Below the pieces are notes generated by a model. The model saw only the letters and a program-made list of their open reading frames with translations, was not told where the DNA came from and did no database searches. 32,330 bases of DNA from Methanobacteriota archaeon (GTDB lineage: Archaea; Halobacteriota; Methanomicrobia; Methanomicrobiales; Methanoculleaceae): NCBI GenBank assembly GCA_030446015.1, contig JASUSO010000016.1, positions 1-32,330 of the forward strand. Direction: 5' to 3'. Of this stretch, positions 7,793-16,054 are shown piece after piece. Position numbers and translations under genes: made by a program. Each line of letters begins with the position of its first letter. Position 1 is the stretch's first letter.

Positions 7793-10294
7793 TCAGGGCT
7801 CATCCTTTCGGAAGTAGAGGAGCGCCCCCGCCCCCGCAATGATGAGGGCGAGCAAGCCCGGGATGAGGTGCGCATACGGGACCGCACGCCCGGCCGCGGG
7901 TTTTTGGCCGGTATCGGCGGCGGCCGCCTGTGCGGCGCCGTCCTCGGGTGCCGCGGCAAAGAGCGCATACGCACTGAAGTGCATGACTTCGGCCGTGACG
8001 CTCCGGGTCTCCGGGACGACGGTGGTGGGGACTTCCTCCCAGGCGCCGGCAGACCGGTTGTATCGCTGCACCACGAGCCCGCCCCGGACGCTCTCGTTGT
8101 AGACGGCGTCCCACTGCTCTTCCGTGAAGTTGAATGCAAGCGTCGCCGGCGGGGAGAATGACGCCCCCTCCGGCCCGGTGGTGCAGGCGTAACCGACGAA
8201 GACATACGTGCCGGGCGCCGCGGGCACGTCAGCCGCATCGATCACCGCAAGGGTCACTGCCGTGAGCGGGCTACCGGCGGCATCGAGAGCACGGATGCCC
8301 TCCGCGATCGTGAGGGTCACGACCCCGTCGGCCGAACGGATCCTGGCGACCTGGTCGACGAGGCCGCCCTCCCCGAGGTGCAGGCTGCCGGCGTCGGCTT
8401 CATGAGGAGTGGGCCTGGCCGTCGCGGTGGAGGTCGGCGTGGGAGCGGTCGTTGGTGTGCTCCAGCCGGGGCTTGCCGGGACGAATCCGCCGCCGCCACC
8501 TCCGCCACCACCACCGCCTCCTCCCCCTCCACCTCCGCCGCCCGCGGATGTCTGCGTCGCGGTCGGGGTGGGCGTCTGAGTCTGCGTCGGCGTTGCGTTA
8601 GCCGTTACCGTTGGGGTCACCGTCGGGGTCACGGTCGGAGTCACCGTCGGGGTCACGGTCGGAGTCACCGTCGGGGTCACGGTCGGAGTCACCGTCGGAG
8701 TCACGGTCGGAGTCACGGTCGGAGTCACCGTCGGGGTCACGGTCGGGGTTACCGTCGGAGTCACGGTCGGAGTCACGGTCGGGGTTACCGTCGGGGTTAC
8801 GATCGGGGTTACAGGATAGACGGTGATGTAGTTGTACTTCGTCTGCGTCGCGCTGACTCCCGCGTTGTCGCAGGTCAGGGAGACGTTATAGACCCCGGGG
8901 CGATCGTAGCGGTGCCGCGCATCCCGTTGCGACGACGTCGCGCCGTCGCCGAAGTCCCAGAGCCAGGCCGTCGCATAATCCGGGGAATCGCCGTAAAACA
9001 GGACTGTAAGGGGCGCCGGGCCGGACAACGGCACCGCACGGAAGTCGATGACCGGCGGCTCCGGGGGGCCTACGTGGATGAGATCGGTCTTCGTGACGGT
9101 GTCGGACCCAAACGCATTATGCACCGTGAGCGAGACGGTGTAGTCCCCGGGGATCTCGTAGAAGTGCCACGGGTCCCGTGAGGTCGAGGTGTTCCCGTCG
9201 CCGAAGTCCCATTCCCAGGCGTCCGGGTCGCCGGCCGAGAGATCGGTGAACCGGACGTAGAGCACCGCCCCTCCTTCGGTCGGGTCAGCCGAGAACTCCG
9301 CCACCGGGGCCGTTCCGCCGAAGTAGGTGAAGGCGTAGATGTCCGAACCCGGACCACGGCCGTTCTGCCAGACGACCCGGTCACCGCTGACGGCGGGATA
9401 GAGTTGTTCGGTCGCGGAAGGAGCGACCGGCATCTGGGTATCCTTCCCGAGAGCGAGGTCGCAGATGTAGACGTTCCACGTCCCGCTCCGCTTGTCCTCC
9501 CAGGCGATGAGGTCGCCGTCGATCGCCGGGGAGACCTGTGCCGTGGGGTCGTTGGTGATCCTCTGCTCTCCGGCGGCAGGGTTGTCGAGATCGAAGAGGT
9601 AGATATCAGGAGCCCCGTGCCGGTAGTCCTCCCAGACGATCCGGCTCCCCGATATCGCCGGGTAGGTCTGCCGTGCGCCGTTTTGAGTGATCCGGCGCCG
9701 CTCTCCGCTCCAGATATCGTACAGCCAGATGTCCCCGTTCCCGGTGCTCTCCTCCCAGACGACGTACCGCTCCGAAAGTGCGGGCTTCCAGTCGGTCACC
9801 GGCGAGCAGGAAAGGAAGGTCTCGCTGCCGGTCTCGATGTTGTAGAGGCAGATGTCCATGCTCCCGCCGCGGGCATCGTACCAGACCACATGCTCCCCAC
9901 AAACGACGGGCATCCGCTGCTCGGCCGGGTCGTCGGTGAGCGCCGTCGTCATGCCGGTTGAAAACTCAAAAAGACTGATATCCGGGCTCATGTTCCGGTT
10001 CTCCTCCCAGACGACGTAATCCCCCGAGACGGACGGGTACCTCTGCCCCGACCCCCCGCCCGCAACCCTCCAGCCATCGCCGCCGGAGCCGCTTGCGCAG
10101 TAGATCGATCCTCCGTTCCTGCCGTCCTCCCAGACGATCGTATCTCCGTCGATGTCAGGATGCTCCTGCGATCCTCCGACGATACAGATCGAAACGATAT
10201 CCCCCAGGGCCCTCTCCCCGGCCATGGCAGGCGATGCCAGCAATCCTATGGCAATGACGATACAGAGAACAATCAGCGCGTTATATCCAGCCAT
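7793..10294 (-). CDS. Surface protein: TolB-like repeats, two PKD domains, TPTV stalk, poly-Gly, C-terminal anchor
   Basis: An 833-residue secreted protein. A signal peptide (to about residue 24, ending SPAMA) is followed by seven repeats carrying VVWED-like motifs (IVWEDGRNG, VVWEENRN, VVWYDARG and others; residues about 30-330), a likely TolB-type propeller. Two PKD domains follow (WEWDFGDGNTSTS and WLWDFGDGATSSQ, about 332-490), then a VTPT stalk (about 496-564) and 19 consecutive glycines (585-603). A conserved-looking globular domain ends in MHFSAYALF (about 632-780), with a final membrane segment HLIPGLLALIIAGAGALLYF plus RKDEP. ATG 10294 was chosen because GGTGATCG lies just upstream and the signal peptide starts there. 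It is probably an S-layer-associated or adhesive protein; ligand unknown. Confidence 0.8.
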   Translation of the reverse strand: MAGYNALIVLCIVIAIGLLASPAMAGERALGDIVSICIVGGSQEHPDIDGDTIVWEDGRNGGSIYCASGSGGDGWRVAGGGSGQRYPSVSGDYVVWEENRNMSPDISLFEFSTGMTTALTDDPAEQRMPVVCGEHVVWYDARGGSMDICLYNIETGSETFLSCSPVTDWKPALSERYVVWEESTGNGDIWLYDIWSGERRRITQNGARQTYPAISGSRIVWEDYRHGAPDIYLFDLDNPAAGEQRITNDPTAQVSPAIDGDLIAWEDKRSGTWNVYICDLALGKDTQMPVAPSATEQLYPAVSGDRVVWQNGRGPGSDIYAFTYFGGTAPVAEFSADPTEGGAVLYVRFTDLSAGDPDAWEWDFGDGNTSTSRDPWHFYEIPGDYTVSLTVHNAFGSDTVTKTDLIHVGPPEPPVIDFRAVPLSGPAPLTVLFYGDSPDYATAWLWDFGDGATSSQRDARHRYDRPGVYNVSLTCDNAGVSATQTKYNYITVYPVTPIVTPTVTPTVTPTVTPTVTPTVTPTVTPTVTPTVTPTVTPTVTPTVTPTVTPTVTPTVTPTVTPTVTANATPTQTQTPTPTATQTSAGGGGGGGGGGGGGGGGGGGFVPASPGWSTPTTAPTPTSTATARPTPHEADAGSLHLGEGGLVDQVARIRSADGVVTLTIAEGIRALDAAGSPLTAVTLAVIDAADVPAAPGTYVFVGYACTTGPEGASFSPPATLAFNFTEEQWDAVYNESVRGGLVVQRYNRSAGAWEEVPTTVVPETRSVTAEVMHFSAYALFAAAPEDGAAQAAAADTGQKPAAGRAVPYAHLIPGLLALIIAGAGALLYFRKDEP
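8486..8542 (-). repeat. 19-codon poly-glycine tract
   Basis: Nineteen consecutive Gly codons of mixed GGN use lie within the PKD-protein gene, between the Thr/Pro stalk and the C-terminal domain. Mixed codon use argues for selection on a flexible glycine linker and not for simple triplet slippage. Confidence 0.9.
8604..8807 (-). repeat. 12-bp minisatellite encoding the VTPT stalk
   Basis: Seventeen tandem 12-bp units (consensus gtyaccgtcggr on the + strand) encode Val-Thr-Pro-Thr repeats in the PKD protein. Units differ only by a few synonymous changes. Unit number is likely to vary between strains by slippage or recombination, altering stalk length without a frameshift. Confidence 0.95.
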
Positions 10295-10393
10295 TCTTCG
10301 ATCACCACGATGAGAACGCCCCCTTCGTCCCATACGATGGTGTCTGTGCGCGCGCCGGGGAAACGGGGCTCCCCGGCAGGCGCACAAACGGAG

Positions 10394-10434
10394 ATCCTGA
10401 GGAATTCCGGAGAAACGCCGTGACTCCTCAGGAT
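10394..10434 (-). promoter_or_regulatory. 10-bp stem inverted repeat in PKD-gene leader
   Basis: The arms atcctgagga and tcctcaggat match perfectly across a 21-base spacer, about 100 bases upstream of the PKD ATG and downstream of the likely TATA box. It could be an RNA stem in the leader or a regulator site. Confidence 0.4.
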
Positions 10435-10516
10435 AAAGGGTTCGCGCGTTGCAGGATAGGATCACAAATATAAATGCATTTCTATAAATTGACAGGAGTG
10501 GAGAACGGAGGGAGCA

Positions 10517-10548
10517 CCATTATAAAAATTGCAAAATAATATTCGCCC
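10517..10548 (-). terminator. T-rich terminator of the ten-gene operon
   Basis: On the minus strand, 60-90 bases after the nfo stop, the sequence becomes ATTATTTTGCAATTTTTATAA-like, the only T-rich stretch near the operon end. It fits archaeal termination at clustered short T-runs. Exact end point is inferred. Confidence 0.45.
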
Positions 10549-10607
10549 CGGGCACCGGCGCAGCATATCCACCGGCGCGATCCCGCCGGAGCGGCGTCCC
10601 TGGGCGC

Positions 10608-11456
10608 TCAGGGCCCCGCAAGTTCGCGGACCTTCGCGATATTCCCCGTATCGTCCCGTCGCCCGTCAACCGGCGTCTCGCAGATGAGAGGGAGGCTCCG
10701 GACGGCCGAATGGCGGAGGATATTCCGGAACCCCTCCTCACCGATGGAGCCAAGCCCGATATGCTCGTGCCGGTCAAGCCCGCTCCCGAGCTCCCCTTTG
10801 CAGTCGTTGAGGTGGATGATCCGGAGATGGGATAGACCGATCTTCTCGTCGAGTTCTCCCATGACCGCATCGACTCCTTCGGCCGTCCGGAGGTCGTAGC
10901 CGGCGGCGAACGCATGGCAGGTATCGAAACAGATCCCGACCCTCCCGTCCGCATCGATCCCCTCCATGATCCTTAAGAGGTCGTCAACGGTCGTTCCCAC
11001 GCTGTTCTTCTCCCCGGCGGTGTTCTCGAGGAGGAGCATCACGCCGCTCTCCCCGGATTCTTCAAACGCCCGGGTGACGGCGGCTACGACCCGCTCCTGC
11101 CCCGCTTCCGTCCCGGCGCCGCGGTGATGGCCGAGATGGGTCACCAGGTAGGGTATCCCGAGGAGGGAGCACCGCCGGAGTTCCCCGGCGAGCGACGCGA
11201 CCGATTTTTCGTAGATCGCGTCGTCGGGCGAGGCCGGGTTCGGGAGGTAGGGCATGTGGTCGACGACGGGGCCGATCCCCGCCTCACTCACCGCCGCCCT
11301 GAAGGCCGCGGCCACCCCGGGGTCGAGGTCTTTTGCCTCCCATCCGCGGGGGTTCCTTGAGAAGATCTGAAATGTATCGCAGCCTGCATCACGGGCCCGC
11401 CCGACCGCACGATCGATCGAGCTGGCGATGGAGACGTGGCATCCCACCAGCACCAT
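10608..11456 (-). CDS. nfo: Endonuclease IV, AP endonuclease
   Basis: This Zn-dependent AP endonuclease cleaves 5' of abasic sites in base-excision repair. The 282-residue protein is full length for the family. Metal-binding signatures are seen in order: GCHVSIASS at the start, LVTHLGHH, LLLENTAGEKNSVG, FDTCHAFAAGYD, HLNDCKGELGSGLDRHEHIG and ICETP near the end. ATG 11456 was preferred over an in-frame TTG at 11477 because homology begins at MVLVGCHVS and GAGAGGG precedes the ATG. It follows the aksF-like gene after 26 bases, so it is probably the last gene of the operon. A DNA-repair gene is functionally odd there and may simply be a passenger. Confidence 0.92.
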   Translation of the reverse strand: MVLVGCHVSIASSIDRAVGRARDAGCDTFQIFSRNPRGWEAKDLDPGVAAAFRAAVSEAGIGPVVDHMPYLPNPASPDDAIYEKSVASLAGELRRCSLLGIPYLVTHLGHHRGAGTEAGQERVVAAVTRAFEESGESGVMLLLENTAGEKNSVGTTVDDLLRIMEGIDADGRVGICFDTCHAFAAGYDLRTAEGVDAVMGELDEKIGLSHLRIIHLNDCKGELGSGLDRHEHIGLGSIGEEGFRNILRHSAVRSLPLICETPVDGRRDDTGNIAKVRELAGP

Positions 11457-11482
11457 ACCGTACCCTCTCGACCGCAAATCGC

Positions 11483-12451
11483 TTAGGCCTTCCCCCGCCC
11501 GACCTCGCGGAGGACCGCCGCCCCGAACTCCCGGGTGCCCGCGGTCCCGCCGAGATCGGGTGTCCGGATGCCTGCACGGAGCACCCGGTCGACGGCCTCC
11601 TCGACGGCCGCCGCGGATGCGGGATCGCCGAGGTGGGAGAGCAGCATCGCGGCGCTCCTGATTGCCGCAATGGGGTTTGCAATGTTCCTCCCCGCGATGT
11701 CGGGAGCGCTCCCGTGGACGGGCTCAAAGAGAGCGGCACGTTCCCCGATGTTTGCGCTCGGCAGCATCCCAAGACCCCCCACCAGGTAGGCGGCGGCGTC
11801 GGAGAGGATGTCGCCGAAGATGTTGGTCGTCACGATGACGTCGTAGCGGTCGGGGTGCATCAGAAGGTCGAGGCAGAGCGCATCGATGTAACTCGTCCTG
11901 CAGGGAACGTTCGCCCGGGCGGCCTCCGCGGTGCAGACCTCGACGAAGAGGCAATCCGACTTCAAGACGTTCGCCTTGTTGCCGACGGTGAGGTGGCGGC
12001 GGGACTTCGCGAGGGTGCAGGCGTAACGGGCGATCCGCTCGCTCCCCCGGCGGGAGACGACCCGGAGGGTGCAGGCGCGATCCGGCTCCGTCCACTCGAT
12101 CCCGGAGTAGAGCCCCTCGGTGTTCTCCCGAACGATGACGACGTCGACCCCCTCGCCCCGGATAGGCCGGACGTTCGCGTAAAGGTCGAGATCACGGCGG
12201 ATCTGAACGAGGACGCTTTTGTAGCCGGGGTCGGGCGGCGTCGTGATCGCCCCAAAGAGGATCGCGTCCGCCGACCCGAGATCGGCGATCGTCTCCTCGT
12301 CGCAGGCACTCCCGGTTCGCTCCCACCGGCCGTATCCCACCTCGACGTCGAAGAACTCGATATCCGGACGCACGGCCGCAAGGATATCACGGGCGACCGG
12401 GACGACCTCGCGACCGATGCCGTCGCCCTCAACAACTGCTACCTTCACCAT
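11483..12451 (-). CDS. aksF: Homoisocitrate/isopropylmalate dehydrogenase family, probably AksF
   Basis: An NAD(P)-dependent beta-decarboxylating dehydrogenase. The 322-residue protein starts with [15 protein letters not shown] and carries [13 protein letters not shown], the catalytic Lys in [10 protein letters not shown], the Asp pair in [19 protein letters not shown] and [13 protein letters not shown]. It is complete. Family members act on isopropylmalate (LeuB) or on homoisocitrate and its longer homologues (AksF, leading to 2-oxosuberate for coenzyme B). Sequence alone does not separate them here. I favour AksF because the linked synthase is AksA/NifV-like and the small dehydratase subunit carries YLRT. 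ATG 12451 overlaps the preceding unknown gene by 23 bases, so translation is likely coupled. Confidence 0.75.
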   Translation of the reverse strand: MVKVAVVEGDGIGREVVPVARDILAAVRPDIEFFDVEVGYGRWERTGSACDEETIADLGSADAILFGAITTPPDPGYKSVLVQIRRDLDLYANVRPIRGEGVDVVIVRENTEGLYSGIEWTEPDRACTLRVVSRRGSERIARYACTLAKSRRHLTVGNKANVLKSDCLFVEVCTAEAARANVPCRTSYIDALCLDLLMHPDRYDVIVTTNIFGDILSDAAAYLVGGLGMLPSANIGERAALFEPVHGSAPDIAGRNIANPIAAIRSAAMLLSHLGDPASAAAVEEAVDRVLRAGIRTPDLGGTAGTREFGAAVLREVGRGKA

Positions 12452-13250
12452 TTTGCTTCCTCCACGCAATCGCAACCCGCCGGACCGCCTCCGCGATATC
12501 CCAGGGCGATGCTCCCCAGTGGACGATCGCGCCGAACCGATCGTTCCAGAGCCCGATGCCGGACCGCTCGCTCCGGCAGCACCGGGCGATGAACGGCTCC
12601 TCTGCTACCACATCGAGCGGGCAGATGCTCTCCACCGTAACGGTATCTCCGCAACACTCCCGGGCAAGATATCTCCCCGTCAGGCAGCCCGCGATCCGGT
12701 CGCCCGGCCGAATCGGGTCCGCATCAAGGGTGCGGGTGAAACCGGCCGCCCGGCAGGGGTAGACGTCGGCCTCAATCTCGCGGATATCCCGGACGTGGTG
12801 CTCGAAGACGACCTCGAGGTCGCCGAAGAGCCCGGTCCGCTCGAGATCGGTCAGCGTGGCCGAGAGGTGGGGACGGGGTGGGGTGATGTCGTAGACGTGC
12901 ATCCGGAGGAACCCCGATATGTCCGGATCGAGGACGAACGTGGTCTGTTCGTCGTGACCGAAGAAGACGGTGCACCGGCGCCCGGACCGCAACGCTGCCT
13001 CTACTAAGAATGTTCTATCATGGACATTCACGCGGTCGGGGTAGCGGTAGACATCGTCACCCGCGGCAAGTACGCGGGTGGAGAGCACATTCCGCAGCAG
13101 TCCGGTCCCCTCCGGGTCGGGGACCACCTCGATCACCTCAAGGCCGGACGGGGTGTCGCGGACCAGGTAGCGTGAGAGGAAGTAGACCCGTTCCCCATAG
13201 GGGGTGCCGGTCGCGGTCCCGACGAACTTGCAGTGGGGCGGGAAGATCAC
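12429..13250 (-). CDS. Conserved-looking Cys-rich protein of unknown function in the aks cluster
   Basis: I do not recognise this 273-residue protein. GTG 13250 overlaps the aksE TGA as GTGA, which fixes the start at VIFPPHCKFVG. It has no signal peptide or membrane segment, so it is probably cytosolic. It holds ten cysteines, most in the second half: YPCRAAG, AGCLTG, ARECCGD, ESICPLD, ARCCRSE and a terminal SSC. A Trp/His-containing stretch (GAIVHWGASPWDIAEAVRR) lies near the C-terminus. The two CC pairs suggest metal, Fe-S or redox chemistry, but no known cluster motif is complete. It sits between the homoaconitase small subunit and the AksF-like dehydrogenase with overlaps on both sides, which argues for a role in the same pathway. 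Confidence 0.8.
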   Translation of the reverse strand: MIFPPHCKFVGTATGTPYGERVYFLSRYLVRDTPSGLEVIEVVPDPEGTGLLRNVLSTRVLAAGDDVYRYPDRVNVHDRTFLVEAALRSGRRCTVFFGHDEQTTFVLDPDISGFLRMHVYDITPPRPHLSATLTDLERTGLFGDLEVVFEHHVRDIREIEADVYPCRAAGFTRTLDADPIRPGDRIAGCLTGRYLARECCGDTVTVESICPLDVVAEEPFIARCCRSERSGIGLWNDRFGAIVHWGASPWDIAEAVRRVAIAWRKQNGEGSSC

Positions 13251-13717
13251 CGTGACGACCTCCAGTAGGGAACCAGCCCTCCGGCCCGGAGGATGGCAAC
13301 CATCTTCTCCGAGAGCGCCCGGGCGGGATAGCGCCTCCCATCCACCTCCACCCACCCGCTATCAAGGTCGAAGGCGACGCGGGCGCCGTCGGTGCAGGCG
13401 ACCGAGGCCTCGATCACCGGCAGGCCGACGTTGACGGCGTTCCGGAAGAAGATCCGGGCGAACGACTCCGCGACGACCGCGACCACCCCGGCCTCGCGGA
13501 GGGCGACCACCGCCTGCTCGCGTGACGACCCGCAGCCCATGTTCCTCCCGGCGACGATGACCGCGCCGGAGAGGCGGGGGGCGAGCGTCGGGTCGAGGTC
13601 CTCGAAGACGTGCTCCGCCCAGACCGAGCGGTCCTTCGTCCTGAGGTAGCGGCCGGCGATGATGAGGTCGGTGTCGATGTCATTCCCGAGACAGACCGCC
13701 GGCCCGGCTCCCTGCAT
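13247..13717 (-). CDS. aksE: Homoaconitase small subunit, AksE/HacB type
   Basis: This is the swivel-domain subunit of an aconitase-family hydro-lyase. The 156-residue protein has the family features GNDIDTDLIIAGRY, the GCGSSREQAV phosphate/substrate loop (residues about 66-75) and FARIFFRNAVNVGLPV. The specificity loop reads YLRT at 24-27 with Arg at 26. YLRT is the motif described for the Methanocaldococcus homoaconitase small subunit, against YLVY in its isopropylmalate isomerase. This supports homocitrate-type substrates (coenzyme B pathway) over leucine synthesis. ATG 13717 shares its A with the aksD TGA. I use the AksE name; older annotations would say LeuD. Confidence 0.85.
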   Translation of the reverse strand: MQGAGPAVCLGNDIDTDLIIAGRYLRTKDRSVWAEHVFEDLDPTLAPRLSGAVIVAGRNMGCGSSREQAVVALREAGVVAVVAESFARIFFRNAVNVGLPVIEASVACTDGARVAFDLDSGWVEVDGRRYPARALSEKMVAILRAGGLVPYWRSSR

Positions 13718-14928
13718 CACGCCACCTCCGGCACGGTGATCTCCCCCGCAAGGGCGCTCGCTGCGGCGGTGGCGACCGACGAGAGGTAGATCTCGCCGCC
13801 CACGCCCATCCGGTTCTTGAAGTTCCGGTTGGCGGTGGAGAGGCAGACCTCCCCCTCCCCGAGCACCCCGGCATGCGCCCCGAGGCACGGCCCGCATCCC
13901 GGCGATCCGACGACGCAGCCCGCATCCACGATCTCGGCGAGGACGCCGGTGGCGATCGCCCGGGCAAGCACCGCACGCGAGGCGGGGAAGACCAGGGTGC
14001 GGACGGCCACCTTCTTCCCCCGGACGATGCGGGCGAACCGGGCAAGGTCCTCGTAGCGGCCGTTCGTGCAGGTCCCGACGAAGACCTGGTCGAGGTGCGT
14101 GCCCGCGACCTCCTCCGCCTCCCGGACGGTATCCACCCGGTGCGGGACCGCGACGAGCGGCACGATATCGTCGAGGTCAATCGCGACCGTCCGCTCGTAA
14201 CAGCTGTCCTCCGGCACCTGGGGGGATGCCGTAACCCCGTGCTCCGCGAGGTAGCGGACGGTGACCGAGTCTGCGTAGAAGATCCCCGTCTTCGCCCCCG
14301 TCTCGACCGCCATGTTCGAGAGGGTCAGCCGCCCGTCCATGGAGATCGTCGCCGCCCCGTCGCCCACGAACTCCAGCGCCCGGTAGGTCGCCCCCTCCAT
14401 CCCGAGTGCCGCGACGTAGGCGAGGGCGACGTCTTTTGGCTCCGCCGCGCCGGAGAGCCGCCCGGAGAGGTCGATCCCGATCGTCTCCGGGACGCGGAAC
14501 CACGTCTCCCCTGACGCCCAGATCGCCGCCATATCGGTCGCCCCCACGCCGGTGGCGAACGCGCCGAAGGCGCCGAGGGTGCAGGTGTGGGAGTCGGCGC
14601 CGACGACGACCATCCCCGGCCGGACGACCCCCTCGCTCATCACCTGGTGGCAGATCCCGCAGCCGGCATCCGAGAGCGCGATCCCAAAGACCCGGGCGTA
14701 CTCGCGAAGTTCGGCCTGGAGCGTCGCCGTCGTCCCGGTGTTCGCCGGGACGATGTGGTCGAAGATGAGGCGCAGGCGGTCGGGGTGCGGGAGGTGCTCC
14801 ACCCCCATCTCCCGGAGCGCTTCACGGGTGAGAACGCCGGTCCCGTCGTGGGCGAAGGCGATATCGACCTCGCGGTCGACGTAACTCCCCGCCGGCGCAC
14901 CGAGGATCGCTTCAGAGAGCGTGCTCAC
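13717..14928 (-). CDS. aksD: Homoaconitase large subunit, AksD/HacA type
   Basis: The catalytic 4Fe-4S subunit that, with AksE, dehydrates homocitrate-type acids and rehydrates them to homoisocitrate types. The 403-residue protein is typical of the archaeal HACN/LeuC group. Cluster ligands are visible as C287 (GTCTNGRYEDL) and C345/C348 (GSPGCGPCLGAH). Other family motifs are FDHIVPANT, GVVRPGMVVVGADSHTCTLG and TANRNFKNRMG. The start is GTG 14928 (V/MSTLSEAILG), overlapping the end of aksA by 17 bases. Substrate choice lies mainly in the small subunit, whose YLRT loop points to homoaconitase; LeuC is the alternative. Confidence 0.85.
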   Translation of the reverse strand: MSTLSEAILGAPAGSYVDREVDIAFAHDGTGVLTREALREMGVEHLPHPDRLRLIFDHIVPANTGTTATLQAELREYARVFGIALSDAGCGICHQVMSEGVVRPGMVVVGADSHTCTLGAFGAFATGVGATDMAAIWASGETWFRVPETIGIDLSGRLSGAAEPKDVALAYVAALGMEGATYRALEFVGDGAATISMDGRLTLSNMAVETGAKTGIFYADSVTVRYLAEHGVTASPQVPEDSCYERTVAIDLDDIVPLVAVPHRVDTVREAEEVAGTHLDQVFVGTCTNGRYEDLARFARIVRGKKVAVRTLVFPASRAVLARAIATGVLAEIVDAGCVVGSPGCGPCLGAHAGVLGEGEVCLSTANRNFKNRMGVGGEIYLSSVATAAASALAGEITVPEVA

Positions 14929-16054
14929 CGACGACCCCCTCCTTTGCCGCCCGCAGGAGACTGCAGAGCACCTCGCGGGTGACGCTGCACTTCCCTTCGC
15001 TCTTCAATTTGACCTGCTCAAGCACCCACCGGACCTCGTCGTCGGATAGGTCGAACCCGTAAGCCTTCGCGACGTGCTCGAGCGCCCGCTTCCCCGTATG
15101 CTTCCCGAGGACGAAACGCCGCTCGCCGCCCACCAGTTCCGGCGGGACGTATTCGTAGGTCGCCGGATCGCAGAGGATCGCGGCGATGTGAATCCCGCTC
15201 TCGTGGGCGAAGGCGTTCTCACCGACGATCGGCCGGGTGCGCTCCGGGGTGACGCCTGAAGCCCGAGCGACCAGGCGCGAGATCTCCTGCAGGCGGGTAA
15301 GATCGTAGCGGTCGACACCGCCCTTCAGCCGCAGGAGGGCGAGCACCTGTTCGAGCGCCGCGTTTCCGGCACGCTCCCCGATGCCGTTGACGGTAGTGTG
15401 GAGCTGAAACGCTCCCGCAGCTGCGGCCGTGATGGTGTTCGCCGTCGCAAGCCCGAGGTCGTTATGGCAGTGAATGCAGAGCGGAAGCGGGGCGGCGTCG
15501 AGGAGGCGGGTGACGACCGCGTGCGTCTCAAGCGGTGTGAGGCAGCCGACGGTGTCCGCGAAACTGACGAGATTTGCGCCGCGTTCGACGCCGCGGGTAT
15601 ACATCTCGATGAGAAACGCCGGGTCGGTCCGCGAGGCGTCTTCGGCGGCGAACCGCACCTGCACGCCGTGATCGGCGGCGAACTCCACCATGTCGAGAGC
15701 GCCGTCGAGCACCTCCTCGCGGGGTTTATGGTACTTGTGCCGGATGTGGAGGTCGGAGGTCGCGAAGAATATGCTGACCATATCCACGTCGCAGTCAATC
15801 GCCGCCTCGATGTCGGGCTTGAGCGCTCGGGCGAGGCAGCAGATACGGGCGGATAGATCGGCCCGGGCAATGGCCGCGACGCACTCCTTCTCCGCCGCGG
15901 AGACCACGGGAAACCCGGCCTCGATCACCTCCACGCCGATCTCGTCGAGGAGTTGCGCAATCGCCATCTTCTCATCACGGGTAAACGAGACGCCGGGAGT
16001 CTGCTCCCCGTCTCGCAGCGTTACGTCACAGATCTCGATATGCCACGGTTTCAT
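14912..16054 (-). CDS. aksA: Homocitrate synthase family, AksA/NifV-like
   Basis: This enzyme condenses acetyl-CoA with a 2-oxoacid. AksA starts from 2-oxoglutarate and repeats the cycle to reach 2-oxosuberate, the coenzyme B side-chain precursor. The 380-residue protein has the HMGL-like barrel motif DVTLRDGEQTPGVSF (10-24), metal-binding His195/His197 in CIHCHNDLGLATAN, and TTVNGIGERAGNAALE. The segment PIVGENAFAHESGIH with FVLGKHTG matches AksA/NifV. The long C-terminal regulatory domain of LeuA or citramalate synthase is absent, against a leucine or isoleucine role. ATG 16054 has GGTGAG six bases upstream; the in-frame GTG at 16063 has none. It overlaps the thiamine enzyme gene by 29 bases. 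Confidence 0.82.
   Translation of the reverse strand: MKPWHIEICDVTLRDGEQTPGVSFTRDEKMAIAQLLDEIGVEVIEAGFPVVSAAEKECVAAIARADLSARICCLARALKPDIEAAIDCDVDMVSIFFATSDLHIRHKYHKPREEVLDGALDMVEFAADHGVQVRFAAEDASRTDPAFLIEMYTRGVERGANLVSFADTVGCLTPLETHAVVTRLLDAAPLPLCIHCHNDLGLATANTITAAAAGAFQLHTTVNGIGERAGNAALEQVLALLRLKGGVDRYDLTRLQEISRLVARASGVTPERTRPIVGENAFAHESGIHIAAILCDPATYEYVPPELVGGERRFVLGKHTGKRALEHVAKAYGFDLSDDEVRWVLEQVKLKSEGKCSVTREVLCSLLRAAKEGVVGEHAL

Larger units (their letters stand above)
10295..10607. other. Intergenic region: PKD-gene promoter and leader
   Basis: No gene is seen here. On the minus strand a TATA-like GCATTTATATTTG lies at about 10467-10480, giving the PKD gene a leader of roughly 140 bases. 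The leader holds a hairpin with arms atcctgagga (10394-10403) and tcctcaggat (10425-10434), and a GC-rich hairpin near 10354-10375. The nfo-side end is a T-rich stretch on the minus strand. Confidence 0.5.

Noticed and set aside
8604-8807. CRISPR-like array
   Set aside because: The 12-bp units are contiguous with no spacers and lie in frame inside a coding region.
11483-16054. Leucine biosynthesis operon (leuA-leuC-leuD-leuB)
   Set aside because: The synthase lacks the LeuA regulatory domain and carries AksA/NifV-type motifs, and the small dehydratase subunit has YLRT. Coenzyme B-type chain elongation fits better, though leucine function is not formally excluded.
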